A DNA stretch of 64,000 nucleotides from Cavia porcellus (lineage: Eukaryota; Chordata; Mammalia; Rodentia; Caviidae). The position numbers and the translations under genes were made by a program. Each line of letters opens with the position of its first letter. Position 1 is the stretch's first letter. Shown in pieces: positions 42,721 through 56,297 of this stretch. The notes beneath the pieces are model-generated. The model did no database searches and was not told where the DNA came from. It was given only the letters and a program-made list of their open reading frames with translations. The stretch is taken from NCBI RefSeq assembly GCF_034190915.1, contig NW_026947486.1, positions 17,696,001 through 17,760,000 on the forward strand, given 5' to 3'.

Positions 42721-43530
42721 CTTTGAAACATCACTCAAAACCCGGAAATAGGTGGGACTCCAGCAAGCACTGAGGAACACCACCCCTCCCTGGGACCTTA
42801 GCTTGTTCCCAGTGATGCCTGGACTCAGGACATCTGCTGGCCCAACATGGACACTCCCTACTTCCTGGACCTAATACTGCTGTTGATCTTCAACTCCTAC
42901 CCTTTTTCCCAAAACCAGAATACAACAGATTAACTGTGCTAGCTTGAAGGTAGATTCACTAACTGCCTCACCCAAACAGAAGATCAGGCTCCAGTCAGTG
43001 TGATGAGTATGCCCCTAAAATAGAGGTATACAGTGGTTAAGTAGGGCCAGTAGTAAAGCTCCCTACAAATAACTGTAAGACCTTGGTGAGTCTGGTAAGA
43101 GTTGGGGTGACCCCTTCCTGCACACAGAAAACATCAGGCAGGGTAAGGAGTGTGCCAGTAAGGACTCCCTCAACTTGAATAAAATCAAAGGGGCTGATGA
43201 GACACACAGGCACACAATAGGGACATAGTAGGGCCTCAGCCAACACAAACACTATAGACAGGGAGATTTGGTGAACTGGAATAACCTGAAGATAAAGTAA
43301 TAGCAGGAACTAAAAGTTGACCTGCATCAACACTACTAGGCTTGTTATCCCAAGAAGAATATAGGACTCATCCAACAGACCCTGCAGGGGGAATTCAGGT
43401 GACTGGCCCACCTCTTCATTGAGGGCCCCAGCATTGGACAAACATCAACCTTACATTAAGACACAACACAACAGTTGACACTAGTGGGATTGAAGGACCA
43501 AATATTAACTCAAAAGGGGAAAATGGAAAA

Positions 43531-44590
43531 ATGCAAAAGCAAAACGCAATTTCAAACATCTAGTTCACAAGGAGCAAGTACAGGAGACACTGAAATAGAG
43601 GACTTCAAAAGTAGCACACTGGAAATCTCTGAGAAGACAGCAAATGAAATTTAAAAAAACACCATGAGGCTATGGAGGAGATCAAATTAGAAGTACTCTC
43701 CCATGCAAAGATAGAAATAACAACCTTAGTAAAGGAGTTGCTGAGCACAGATAAAGAAAAAATAGAGGAAAAAAGTATAGGTGCATGGGAAACTGATAGA
43801 AACCTTGAATGAACAATATAGAAAACAAGAAGAACTCATGAAATAAACTCAAAGAGACATTCAAGAAACAAAAAATTCTATTCAAAGCTGGCAAAACCAT
43901 TTAAATGAAGCTGAGGATAGGATTTTGGACTTCAAGGACATGATTGCAATTAGCAATCATGAAAGGATAAAAATTTTAAAAATAACAAAGCAGCATGAAA
44001 TGACAATCCAGCAGCTTCAACATGATGTCAAGAGAAACTATAGAAGATTAATAGGAGTAGGAGTGAATGCAACTGACATACATAAATATATACAGAAGGA
44101 ATAGCAGAAAATTACCCAAACATGGAGAAAAAAATCTGATATGCAGAAAAGTGAGGCATATAGAATGCCAAACAGTCACAACCAATGTAAGTCTACACCT
44201 AGACATATAATAGTTAAGATATCAGACATACAGCATAAAAACAGAATACTAAAAGATGTTAGAGAAAAGACACATCTCACCTATCAAGCAAAACCCATTA
44301 GAATCACAGCAGACTTTTCAGCACAAACTCTCAAGTCAAGACGAGCTTGGAGTAACGTATTTCAATCCCTAAAAGAAAACAACTTTCAACCCAGACTGTT
44401 GTACCCATGAAAAATTTCACTCAAATTTAATGGAGGAACAAGACATTTCCGTGACAAAGAAAAACTGAAAAAATTCACATCCACCAATCCAACCCTAGAA
44501 AGAGTATTGAAAGACATACTAGATAGAGATAAAAATTACCACAATCCCCAGGAAAACAACAGAAAGAAATGACCAGGTAGAATAAGTGAT
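43531..44590 (+). pseudogene. L1-C ORF1, disabled
   Basis: The aligned start at 43531 reads M-Q-K-Q-N-A-I-S-N-I and then TAG at codon 11 (CAG in L1-A). An alternative ATG at 43523 stays open only to about 43651. The RRM/CTD is open at 44141-44410 (T-P-R-H-I-I-V, T-Y-Q-A-K-P-I-R-I-T-A-D-F-S), with Lys/Gly changed to Q-A in the normally Y-K-G-K-P motif. Confidence 0.87.
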
Positions 44591-44633
44591 TAAACAATGG
44601 GGAAAAGCAGAAAGCAAACAACTGGAACATAAC

Positions 44634-47600
44634 ATAGCAAAGTCGAGCCAGTATGTATCAGTGATATCTATAAATGTAAATGTCCTAAATTCATCTATGA
44701 AAAGAAATAGGTTGACAAGAAACAAGGCCCCACAATATGCTGTGTACAAGAAACACATCTGACCCAGAAAGAAACTCATAGATTAAAAGTCAAAGGATGG
44801 AAAACAGTATTCCATGCAACAGGAACACAGAAATAAGCAAGGTTAATTATTCTATTTGCAGACAACATGAACTTCAAACCTAAAATGATTAAAAGAGACA
44901 AAGCCACTACATACTCATTAGTGGAAAAATTCAAGAGGAAGAACTAACAATTATAAATATATATGCACCAAATACCAGAGCACTCAACTATATAAAATAA
45001 ATACTAATGGACATGAAAAACCAAATGCACAATTATAACAGGAGACCTTAACAGCCCATTGTCACAAAGAGATAGATCAACCAGACAAAAAGTCAGCAAA
45101 GAAATAATAGAACTGAATCATACCTGAAGCAATTGAACTTGGTTAATGTGTACAGCATACTCTACCCAAGCACATCAGAATACACATTCTTCTCAGTTGT
45201 GCATGGGACATTCTCCAAAATAGACCATATATTATCCCATAAAACATTCTTAAGTAAATACAAAGATATTTAAATTATCCCATGTGTAATATCTGACCAT
45301 AGTACACTGAAATTGAAAATTAATGCCAAGAGAAATTGCAAAACCTGCAAAATACATGGAAATTGAATAGTAAACTTTTGAACAACAAGTGAGCTACTGA
45401 TGAAATTAAAGAAGAAATAAAGCAATACCTACAATTCAATAAAAATGAAGAAACAACATACTGCAATCTGTGGGGTGCAATGAAAGTGGTCGTAAGAAGG
45501 AAATATATAGCAATAAATTGTCATATCTAGAAAATAGAACAAGCACAAATAAACAACCTAGTGCTTCACCTCAAGTTTCTAGAAAAAGAAGAGCAAGTTA
45601 AACTCAAAGCTCTTAGAATAGAGGAAATTGTAAAAATTAGAGCATAAATTAATGTAATTGAAAATTAAAAATCAATACAAAGAATTAATAGATCAAAACC
45701 TGTTTATTTTGAGAGAGTAAACAAAATTGACAACCCTTTAGCTAACCTTATCAAGAAAAAGAAAGAAAATACTTAAATTCACACAATAAGGACTGAAAAA
45801 GAGGAAATTACTACAGATCCCATGGAAATTCAAAACATCATGAATACCTACTTTGAAAATCTCTACTCACATAGAGTGGAAAACACAGAGGAAATGGACA
45901 GATTTCTAGAAATATATGGACTACCAAAGCTCAACTAAGAAAATATAGTAATTTTGAATAACCCAATATCAGCTATTGAAATTGAAAATGTAATTAAAAG
46001 CCTACCAAGAAAGAAAAGCCCAGGTCCTGATAGATTCATGGGTGAATTCTACAAGAAATTTAGGGATTCGATGCCAATACTGCTTAATCTCTTCGATGAA
46101 ATTGAAAAGGAAGCAACCCCCCCCAATCATTTCTACAGGCAAGTATTACTCTCAGTTCAAAGCCAGAGAAAGACCCAACCAAAAAGGAGAACTACAGGGC
46201 TGTCTCAATAATAAACATTGATGCAAAAATTCTCAATAAAATACTAGCAAATAGAATGCAGCAAATCATCAAGGAGATTATACATCACGACCAAGTGGGT
46301 TTCATCCCAGGAATGCAGGGATAGTTTAACATATACAAATCAGTAAATGTAGTACACCACATAAACAGAGCCAGAAACAAAAACCACATGGTCATCTCAA
46401 TAGATGCAGAAACAGCTTTTGATAAAGTCCAACACATGTTCATGATAAAAACTCTTCAGAAACTCAGAATACATGGTGGCTAGTTCAATCTCATAAAGGC
46501 CATCTATGACAAACAAACAGCCAACATTATATTAAATGGACAAAAACCGAAAGTTTTCCCTTTAAAATCAAGAAGAAGACAAGGATGTCCACTATCACCA
46601 CTCCTATTCAGTATAGTTCTGGAAACACTAGCCAGAGCAATCAGACAAGAGAGAGAAATAAAAGGAATAAAGATAGGAAAGGAAGAAGTTAAATTATCAC
46701 TATTTGCAAATGACATCATACTTTATATAGAAGATCCAAAAATCTCCATTAAAACAATACTAGAAGTAACAAATGTAGCAGTGTAGTTGGATACAAAGTC
46801 ACACTCCAAAACCAATAACATTCCTGTACACAAACAAAAAACTCACTGAGAAAAAATTATGGAAATATCATCCTTCACAACAGCATCTTAAAAAATGAAT
46901 TGCTTACGAATCAACCTAACTAAGAATGTAAAAGACCAATATGCTGAAAATTATGCTACACTAAAAAAGGAGATTGAAAGGGATATTAGAAAATGGAAGG
47001 ATATTCCTTTCTCTTGGCTAGGACAAATCAACATTGTGAAAAAGGCCATATTCCTAATACTGTCAAACAGATTTAACACAAACCCAATCAAAATATCATT
47101 AACATACCTCACAGATCTAGAGAAAACACTCCTAAAATTCATTTGGAAACAAAAGAAACCTAGAATAGCAAAGGCAATTTTGGGCAATAAAGAAAAGGCA
47201 GGAGGCATCTCAATTCCTGACTTGAAACTATACTACAAGGCTACAGTGATAAAATCAGCACATTATTGGCAAAGAAATAGACCTGAGGATCAATGGAACA
47301 TATTAGAAGATGTTAGAAGCTATTAGAAGCTCAACTACAAAGACATTCAGCCACCTGAAATTTGACAAAGGGGCTAAACATGTTCACTGGAAGTATAGCC
47401 TCTTTAATAAATGGTGTTGGAAAAATTGGCTGTCCACATGCCAAAGATTGAAACTAGATCCATGCCTATCATCATGCACAAAACTAAAGTCCAAATGGAT
47501 GAAAGATATAAATATTAAAACAGAAACACTAATTCTACTGGAAAACAAGGTACATAAGGGTCTTGGAGACATAGCAATAGGCAGAGAATTCATGAACAAA

Positions 47601-48375
47601 ATGCAAACTGCATGGGAAACACGTCAAAGAATCAACAACTGGGATCTGATATTATTGAAAAGTTTCTGCACTTCAAAAGAAATCACCAACAGAGTGAAAG
47701 GAAAACCCACTGAATGGGAAAGAATTTTATCCAGCAACCCCTCAGACAAAGGACTTATATCCAGAACATATAAAGAATTGAAACACATCAAGCCCCCCAA
47801 ATTCAAAGACCCTCTCCAAAAATGGGCATCTGAAATGAACACACAGTTCTCAGATGAAGATATACAAATAGCAATAAATACATGAAGAAATGTTCACCAT
47901 CACTGGTCATTTAAGAAATTCACATTAAAACAGCATTGCGATTTCATCTCACTCTGGAAAGAATGGCTGCCATCAAGTTATCAACCGATAACAAATGTTG
48001 GCGAGGCTACTGGGAAAAAGGAACACTTCTCCACTGTTGGTGGGAGTGCAGTCTGGTGCAACCACTATGGAAATCAGTATGGAAATTTCTCAGAAGACTA
48101 GGATTGGAAGTTCCATTCAATGCAGCTATTTCCCTCCTGGGTATTTTCCCAGAAAAACTGAAAAGGTCATATCACAGTGATATAGTGCACCCATGTTCAA
48201 AGCAGCACAATTTGCAATAGCTATCTTGGGAACAACCAAGATGCCCATCAGCCCAGAGTGGATGAAAAAGATGTGGCATTTTAATACAATGGAATATTAC
48301 TCAGCTGTAAAAAAGGATGACCTTGAGACCTTCATAGGCATATGGAGACAACTTGAGGCTATCTTCATTAGTTAA
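44634..48375 (+). pseudogene. L1-C ORF2 (endonuclease-RT), disabled
   Basis: The start codon equivalent at 44634-44636 is ATA. Endonuclease: V-S-V-I-S-I-N-V-N-V-L-N, then C-V-Q-E-T-H-L. RT: K-S-P-G-P-D-R-F near 46018. The active-site box at 46703-46714 reads F-A-N-D instead of F-A-D-D, removing a metal-binding Asp. C-terminal frames are 46895-47326, 47310-47885, 47936-48220 and 48193-48375, separated by frameshifts. All ORF2 domains are present in order. Confidence 0.92.
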
Positions 48376-48761
48376 ATAAATAATAATCATATATAAGTAT
48401 TACATTATGTCTCTAGTGTAAAAGTCACAAGAAATGTAGGAATAATAAAACTCAAAATGTGTATTGTGGCTATTGTAAAAAAAAAAAAAAAAAGAAAATG
48501 CTCCAAAGGATATAACTACATGTATGTTTAAGTATATAGGATTGATAATCATATTACTAAGTTTTTATTGGATGGTTGAACAGTACTCTTTTCAGTCTTG
48601 CTGTTTGAATGTCCACTTTGTATGCTTCATTTTTGTAACTTGAAGAACTATTCTAAGAGACAATATGTAATTATCAACTAGTGATTTATTGCTGTTTTTT
48701 GAAATTATGTATTATTTCTACCCTTTTTCTGTTTTTTTTTAAATAAAAAAAGAAAAGAAAA

Positions 48762-50160
48762 AAATTCCTGGTACCAGAAAAAAAACAAAAAATAAATAAA
48801 TAAAACTTCCTCCAAAGCTACCCCATGGAGTATTAGAAGGAAAAAAGCAAAAGCCACACATAAAAATTATGCAAAAGAATAACAAAATAGATTGAAAAAC
48901 AGATCAATAATGTACCTTGGAAGTCTCACAAAAGATATAAACAGATAATGGATGTAGCAAACAAAGCAATCTCCAAACTTACAGAAGACACAGAAAAATT
49001 TGGTGAACTAAACAACACAACACAAAATGTAAACAATGAATTTATTAATGAATTACAGTCTATAAAAAGGTTTCATATAGAGATCTATGAGGATAAAAAT
49101 TATATTTGAAGTATTAGGAACACAAGTGACCCAAGTAAGGAGTGTCAAAATTATAAGATAAAGATGCTGTTAGAGATACATTAAAAAAAGAGAGAATGTG
49201 AAAAATGGTTTCGACAGCTCCTAGATAACAAAAAGAAGAGTTAAGATTATTCGGAAAAGGTAAAAAATCAGAAGACAACACCCAGGATGGGGCATCCTTA
49301 ATCCTAGGACAGCAACATTAATCCCAGCATCATATCCTTCATCCTTTTATCACACACCTTGGATCCAGCCACCTCCAAATAGTCCCAGATATGACAGGAT
49401 GAGGCTTCGGGGGGCATCTAGATACAAACCATAACAAAATACCCTCTTGAATAATTTATGGGTCACAAAAGAAATTAGATATTTCTTAAAATTAAATGAT
49501 ATTGCCAGTACAACATATGGAACCCATGAGGCACAATGAATGTAGTACTAAGAAAGTTTATAGCTATGAATTCCCTCATCAGAAAAACAGAATCCATCCA
49601 AATAAATAACCTAATGATATATCATAAGATCCTGGTGAAACAAGAACTGTCCAAATCAAAGGCTAACACAGGAAAGATATTATAAATATCAGTGTCGAAA
49701 TTAATGAAATTGAAACTAATAAGACAATACAAGGAATCAATGAATTGAAGAGCTGATTCTTTCAAAGAATAAACAAAATGGATAAATCTCTAGATATTTT
49801 TACCAGAAAAATGAGAGAAAAGACTCAAATTAATGCAACTAGAATTGAAAAAGGTGAAATCATGACACATACTGCTGAAATCCAGATTACTAATAACTGC
49901 AACTACTTTAAGAACCTGTACTCCAATAAATTGGATAATTCATAAATAATGGGATATATTAATAGATACATATGAATTAATAAAACTGAATCAAGGTGAT
50001 ATAAAACCCTGAAAAACCCAGTAACAGGCAATGTAATTTAAGAAGTAATTTTTAAAACTACTATGAAAAGCCCAGGTCATGATAGATTTACTGTGAAACT
50101 CTGTGAGACTTTCAGAGAAGACCTAATGCCAATACTTCTCAAGATTTTGCATGAAATTTA
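48762..50160 (+). mobile_element. Old ID tail and host L1 no. 4, left part
   Basis: After the L1-C TSD and the SINE tail (to about 48803), decayed AT-rich sequence with L1 ORF1-like Lys/Glu content (48830-49270) is followed by an LTR fragment (49313-49440). ORF2 then resumes ('gggtcacaaaagaaattaga' to 'gattttgcatgaaattta'). Its last 10 bases are the TSD of the minus-strand L1. Confidence 0.6.
49313..49440 (-). mobile_element. MaLR/MLT1-like LTR fragment
   Basis: 'cagccacctccaaatagtcc' to 'ggcatctagatacaaaccat' followed by 'aaca' is the antisense of a MaLR LTR 5' end (sense 'tgttatggtttgtatctag'). Confidence 0.58.
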
Positions 50161-50373
50161 CTTTTTTATTTTAAAGAGAGACAAAAAAATAAAAAGAGTA
50201 AGAACAATAAAACAGTTTCAAAACAGGTTAGTAGGACAGTAACAATAATTAATGTAATGCATATTGTTATCTTCATAGTAGTTTTCAGAGTACAAAATAT
50301 AGGCAAGAAATGCTGTTGAAACAATTTTAGCCCAAAGCTTTCTTTCAAATGAACTCAGAGAAACTAGCTATGT

Positions 50374-50436
<63 letters not shown>

Positions 50437-52051
50437 CCTTTCCTTCTTTTTTTCTTTCCCCATCCCAGTTTCTCTTTCTTTTTGAGTAGTTTATTCTGAA
50501 TTCATAATATCTATTGTACATTTGGACCTTATTTACACTTTCAGCTTCTCATAATTAGTGAGACAATACAATGTTTACCTATATGGGTCTGATTTATTTC
50601 ACTTATGAGTATACTTTTGAGTTACACCCATTTACATATAAAAGTCTCAAGTTTATCCTTCTTTATGACTGAGTAGTACTCTATTATATTAAAAAACACA
50701 TTTTTTTTATCCATTCCTTGGTTGATGGGCATTTGGGTTATTTTGAAGATTTAGCTATTGCAAATGGTGCTGTTCTAAACATAGGTGCACATATATTGCT
50801 GTGGGATGATATTTTTAATTCTTCTTGGAAGACACCTAGAAGGTATTATCAGTGTTAAATGGGACCTATAATCCTTGGTTTTTGAGGCATCTCCATATTA
50901 ATTTTCATAGTGGTTATATCATTCTTCCGTCTTACAACAGTAGAGAAGAGTTCTTTTTTTCCCAGCCCCAAAAGTATTTGTTTCTGGTGGATTTCTTGCT
51001 GATAACCATTCTTTCTGGAGTGACATGAAATCTCAGTTTTGTTTTAATTTGCATCTCTCCAATGATTAGTGATGTTGAACATTTTATTCATATATTTGCT
51101 TACCATTCATATATCCTTCATCTGAAAAGTATATATTCATCCCATATGCCCATTTTTGGATTGGTTCATTGAATCTGGAGAAGTCTGAGAGTTTTTTCAA
51201 TTCTTTATGTTCTAGATAAAAGTACTTTGTCTGAGGAACAACTGACTATAATTTTTTTCCATTCTGTGGCTTGTCTTTTCACACTGTTGATAATTTCTTT
51301 TGTTGTGCAAATGCTTTTTATTAAGATGAGATCCCAGTTGTTGATTCTTTGAAGTATTTTCCATGCAGTCTGGGTTTTGTTCACAAAGTCTACCTGCACC
51401 CAAATCTTCAAGATTTCTGTTTTATTTTTCTTCCAGTAAATTTAGCATTTCTGTTTTAATATTTAGATCTTTAATCCACTTTGATTTTAGTTTAGTGTGT
51501 GGTGATAGGCATGAGTCCTGTTTTAATCTTCAGCACGTGGAAAGAGTTTTTCCAGCACCATTTTTTAAAGAGACTTTTTCTTGCAGTGAAACTTATTGGT
51601 TCCTTTGTTAAAGACAAGGTGGTTGAATACATCTAAAGTTGTGTCTGCATCTTCTATTCAGTTCCATTGATGCTCAGGTCTGTTTTTTTTTCCAATTCCA
51701 TGCTGATTTTATCACAGAAGATTTGTTGTATAATTTAAAGTCAAAGATTTCAGTGCCTCCTGACTTGCCTTTGTTGTTCAGAGTTGTTTTTACTATTCTA
51801 GGTCTCTTTTGGTTTCAAATTCATTTTAAGAATTTTTTTTCTAGTTCTTTGAGGTATGCTAATGGTATGTTGATTGGGATTGCATTAAATCTGTATAAGT
51901 CTTTGGAGTATGGCCATTTTTACAATGTTGGTCCTTCCTATCCATGAGCAAGTAGTATCTTTCATTTTTCTGACCCAGGAACCCCCGCCTAGGACAATCT
52001 GGGCCAAATATATCCTTCTGCCACTGCTACCACTATGGGTGCTTTTGTTTC
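50161..52051 (-). mobile_element. Minus-strand 5'-truncated L1 with 10-bp TSD
   Basis: It is read antisense: ORF2 C-terminus (for example 'ctgagtagtactctatt', 'ggttgatgggcatttgggtt') with its 3' UTR at the left end. The TSD 'atgaaattta' lies at 50151-50160 and 52052-52061 and restores a collinear host ORF2. At its 5' (right) end, about 85 bp (51966-52051) is not ORF2. It contains a (TA)n(TG)n expansion. Confidence 0.9.
50379..50436 (+). repeat. (TA)n(TG)n microsatellite
   Basis: About 20 TA dinucleotides are followed by 8 TG dinucleotides, inside the minus-strand L1 3' UTR. Confidence 0.97.
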
Positions 52052-52935
52052 ATGAAATTTAAAAGGAAGTACTCGCGGTATCATTCCTGGAAGCTAGCAT
52101 TGTACTGATTTAAAACCCAGAAAAGGATCCAACTAAAAAAGGGAACCACTGGCCAAGCTCCTTGATGAACATGGATGCAAAAATCCTCAACAATTTTTTG
52201 GCAAGCAGAATGAAATATTTCATGACAACATAAAATTCATCCCAGGTATACAGAGATGGTTCAACATATACAAATCTATAAAAGGTAGTACATCACATAA
52301 ACAAAAGCAATGAATCACATGATCATCTCAATTGGCATAGAAAACCTCTCTGGCAAAATCCAACATCCATTCAATGAGAAGAAAAACTCTAAGAAAATTG
52401 GTGTAGAAGGAGCTTATCTCAATCTGTTAAAAACTATTTATGACAAATCAGTGGCCACTACTATATGAAAATGGGAGAATATGATATCTTCCCCTCTAAA
52501 ATCATGAACAAGGCAAGGATGTACACTATTGCTATTCTTGTTCAATAGAGTTCTTTAAACATTACCCAGAACAATCATACAAGAAAAAGAAACAGAAAAA
52601 ATATATACAAGAAAGTAAGAAGTATCATTATTTGCAGAATACATAATCTGCTATACTGAAGATGCCCAAAATTCTACCAAAACATTCGTAGAATTCATAA
52701 AGAAATTCTGTAGTGTAGCACAATGCAAACTCAACACACAAAAATAAGTAACATTGTTGTATACCAATAATAAATTCACTGAGAAAGAAATTAGGGAAAT
52801 AATACCTTTCACATGACATAAAGAAAAATTCAATACTTATAAATTAATCAAGGAGGTGAAATGTCTCTATAATGAAAACTACAGTACTCTGAAAAATAGG
52901 AGACTGTGCAAGGCATCAGAAAATATATTCTGATA
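52052..52935 (+). mobile_element. Host L1 no. 4, right part
   Basis: Decayed ORF2 from 'cattcctggaagctagcatt' through 'gcaaggatgtacactattgc' to 'ctataatgaaaactacagt'. The RT box region is degraded ('ttatttgcagaatacataat'). Confidence 0.75.
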
Positions 52936-53360
52936 GTTCACTATGATGTCAACTTTAATAAGTAACACCAAGCTTATTGACCTACCATGGTTCCAGATGT
53001 GTCAGATTGATGCACTTTCTAAAGAGGGAAGGCCCACTCTGGGTGTAGGTGTCACCAACTAATAGGCTTGTACCCTGGGTAGCCTAAAGGGGGAAAGAAG
53101 AAAGTCTTGCTTCTGTTTCCTCAGAGGAACGAGTCTTCACCATCACATTTGGATCTCCATCTCCAGTATTCTGGTACAGACCCTTTGGCTCCCTGATATG
53201 AACTTGCATGGAATTCTATACTCTGTACATCCAGTCCTTTGATTTTTTACTGAATCCTTTGGCTCTCCAGCACACAGATGGCTCTTTTGCATTTCTTCAT
53301 ACATGACTCTGAAGGTGGCCATTGTAAGCCTACCTTGTATTTATATAAAAGCTGTTCCGC
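52936..53360 (+). mobile_element. ERVL-type LTR, 5' copy
   Basis: It shares order and wording with 57149-57575: '(a)tcaactt(t/g)aataag', 'ggtgtcaccaactaataggc', 'gaaagaagaaagtcttgctt', 'gagtcttcaccatcacattt', 'gccattgtaagcctacctt'. The start resembles the MLT2/ERVL LTR consensus ('taattttatgtgtcaacttg'). The two copies flank retroviral pol remnants. Confidence 0.65.
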
Positions 53361-53789
53361 TGGTAAATAATGACTGAAAAAGATACAAAAGTGACTTTAG
53401 AGGAACAAAATTGTAGAGATAAATTTCTTTAATAGCTTTAGTAACTTCTGGATTTGACTGTCTAATTTTATGAGACCTAAAGCTGCCATGATGTCTCTTT
53501 CTGATAATGTGCAGAGTATTGAACTCTAGGGTGTGAACTGTTTAAGGCAATATAGAAGGTAGATCCATTTGATTATCCTAATTCACCACTCATGAGATAT
53601 TAGGAATTTAGTGATGTTATATATGATAGTTGTGTATATTTTAGGCAGAAAGGAAAGTATAATGATACTGGGTAGCTGCTTTCAGTATCTCTGCATGAAA
53701 TAGTAGAGAAAGAAAACTCTTGAGCTCCAAACACACATAAAAACTAAAGTTTCCATTTGTAAAAGCAAATTAATGAAAATAAACCTCTA
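53361..53789 (+). mobile_element. Degraded ERVL interior
   Basis: This lies between the 5' LTR and the first recognisable pol sequence. I see no reading frame or primer-binding site I can support. A gag region is either deleted or unrecognisable. Confidence 0.4.
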
Positions 53790-55870
53790 GGGCCATATGG
53801 TCCAGCAGATCCAACAGTACCTGTGGCGTTTGTGGCAGATAGGATGCTGTCTCCGGCAATCTCCTATAGGTGAATTGCAGTGGAGGCTCTTAGCATTTTT
53901 GTATCAATGTTCTGCAACCATCTGCAGACAACCACGCTCCATTTGTAAAACTGTTTCTGGGCTGCTACTGGGCCCTAGTGGAAATTGAAATCTTTGAGCA
54001 TTGGCCAATAGATTACCATGTGACCTGAGTTGTCCATCATGTGCCGGATATAATGTAATCCACAAAGTCATAAAATTGGACATGCATAGCAATAGTCCAT
54101 CATTAAACGGAAAGATATATAGGCAATTCAGCCATAGCAGATTCAGAAGGCATGATTAACTTACAGTAAAAAGTTTTCCAAGTGTCAAAATTACTTATTT
54201 CTATTATATTGTCTTATGTCTCTTGGCATTTGCCTATACCTTCATGGGGTGTACCATATGATCAGCTGTCAGAGGAAGAGAAGGCTAGCAGTTAGTTTAG
54301 AGACTGTGCTATGAAGACACCATTCACAAGTGGACAGCTTCACAACTAGTGTCTTTCTAGAACATCCTTGAAGGATGGCAGTGAAGAAAAATTTTTACAA
54401 TGGGCAGAACTTCAGACAGTAAACCTGGTCATATATTTTTTTCTGGAAGGAAAAATAGCCACACCTGTGACTCTGTACTGGGTCACAGGCTGTAGCAAAT
54501 TGTCTGGTTATATGGTCAGGGACTTGTAAAAACATGACTGGAAAATTGGTAACAAAGCTATTTGGGGAAGAAAGATGTGGATAGACCTCTCCATATGAGC
54601 AAAAGATGTAAAGATATTTGTATACCATGTAAACATTCACCAAGGTGACCACTGCAGAAGAGGACTTTAATAATCAAGTGGAGAGGACAATCTGTTTTAT
54701 GTATAGAAGTCAACTTTCTTCTTAAGTCACACTTGTCTTTGCCCAATGAACTCATAATAAAGAGATCACAGTGGCAAGGATAAAAATTATGCATGGGCTC
54801 AGCAATTTAGACTCCCACTCATCACGGTGGATCTGGTTACATCCACTACTGCGTGCCCAATTCCAGTAACAGAGACCAACACTGAGTTCCTGATATGTCA
54901 CATTCCCTGGAGTGATCAACCTGTGACCTGTTGACAAGATGATTATATTGGGTTGCTTCCATCATAGAAAGGGCAGCACTTTGTCCTTCCTGGTGTAGAC
55001 ACATACTATGGGTATGGATTTGTCTTCTCTGCATATATATTTCTGCTAAAACTACCATGCGTGGACTTATTGAATGCCTTATCTACCATCATGATATTCC
55101 ATACAGCATTGATTCTGACCAGGAAACACATTTCATGACTAAACAAGTGGGACAATTGGCTCATACTCATGAAATTCACTGGTCTTACCACATTCATGGA
55201 AAGGTGGAATAGCCTTTTCAAGATGAAATTATAGTGCCACCTAGGTGACAATAGCTTGCAGGGCTGGAGTAAGGTTCCTCAAAAGGCTATACATCTTTTG
55301 AATCAGTGTCCATTTTGTGGTACTCCATCTCCCATAGTCAGAATTCGAAGATCCAGGAATCAAGAAGTGGAAGTGGGAATGGTACCACTCACCATTACCC
55401 CTAGTGATGCACAAGCAAAATTTCTGCTTCCTGTTCCCATAACCTAATATTCTGCCGACCTAGAAACTTTATATTTCAGGGTGAAATGCAAATGCACAAC
55501 AGTGATTCCTTTGAACTGGAAACTAAGACTTCCCCCTGGTCATTTTGGGCTCATCATACCTCTGAATAAACAAGCTAAGAATGGAGTGATGACTGATCCA
55601 GACTATCAAGGGGAAATCAGACAATCAAGTAAAAGATTAATACACTTAAGAGTGAAGGATGTCCCTTAGGGCGCCAGATAGTATTGTCATGCACTGTTAT
55701 TAAGGTAATGGAAAACTACAACAACCCAAAGTAGGACGATAAATGACCTAGAACCTTCAGGAATGAAGGTATGGGTCATCCCACCAGGAAAAGAACCAAG
55801 ACCTTTTGAGGTATCTGCTAAAAGCCAAGGGAATACAGAATGGATAGTAGAAGGTAGTTATAAACATCAG
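53790..55870 (+). pseudogene. ERVL-type pol remnant (RT/RNase H, integrase, dUTPase)
   Basis: Degenerate readings in order: an RT-connection/RNase H-like block near 53890-54060; an integrase core block near 55100-55220 where D-S-D-Q-E-T-H-F contains the expected second Asp of the D,D-35-E triad; an integrase C-terminal block (55256-55447, T-I-T-P-S-D-A-Q-A-K-F-L); and, downstream of integrase, a dUTPase-like block (55481-55669, L-N-W-K-L-R-L-P-P-G-H-F-G). A dUTPase after integrase is characteristic of class III ERVL. There is no env. Stops, frameshifts and deletions occur throughout and the element is far shorter than usual. Confidence 0.78.
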
Positions 55871-56297
55871 GTATGACCCTGTGACCAGCTACAGAAATGA
55901 AGATTGCAACTGTAATTGTTCTCATATACTTTGCAAATATGCTTCCCATGTAACATAACATTGATGGACTTCATACTGGTTCTTAAGTATTGTTAAGCCT
56001 ATACTATAATATTTAAATTTTAAAATGTTAAGTATAAGCATTACCCAAAGAAATACACTGCTTTTTGCTGGGAGAGTATTAGTGCACTTCTATTTGTACA
56101 CTGGATAGTTGAACTGTGGTAGGCATAATTATGAATTCATTATTGTATCTGGAGACTAAGTATGGCTTAAGCAGTGACAGAGAACCTTTTAGAGACTGGA
56201 TTCCCAAACCACAACCCAAAACCTACTCACTTACTGCAACGTGGCAATACTGCAATGAAACCTGAATACTGAGGTTTTAATTTAGGAAAAAAAATTG
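55871..56297 (+). other. ERVL 3' interior, unassigned
   Basis: Non-coding AT-rich sequence runs between the last pol match and the inserted retroposon. No recognisable features except the left TSD 'gaaaaaaaattg' at 56286-56297. Confidence 0.45.

Larger units (their letters stand above)
42133..48761 (+). mobile_element. L1-C: near-full-length L1 (6.6 kb)
   Basis: This is the most complete L1 in the window: promoter monomers (42140-42720), further 5' UTR to 43530, ORF1, ORF2 with all domains present though frame-broken, and a 0.39-kb 3' UTR ending 'gttttttttt aaataaaa'-like. The 17-bp TSD 'aaatttctggtaccaga' (42116-42132) and 'aaattcctggtaccaga' (48762-48778) differ at one base. It inserted into an ID SINE that had itself inserted into an older L1. 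It is not active: early ORF1 stop, lost ORF2 start, altered RT active site. Confidence 0.96.
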
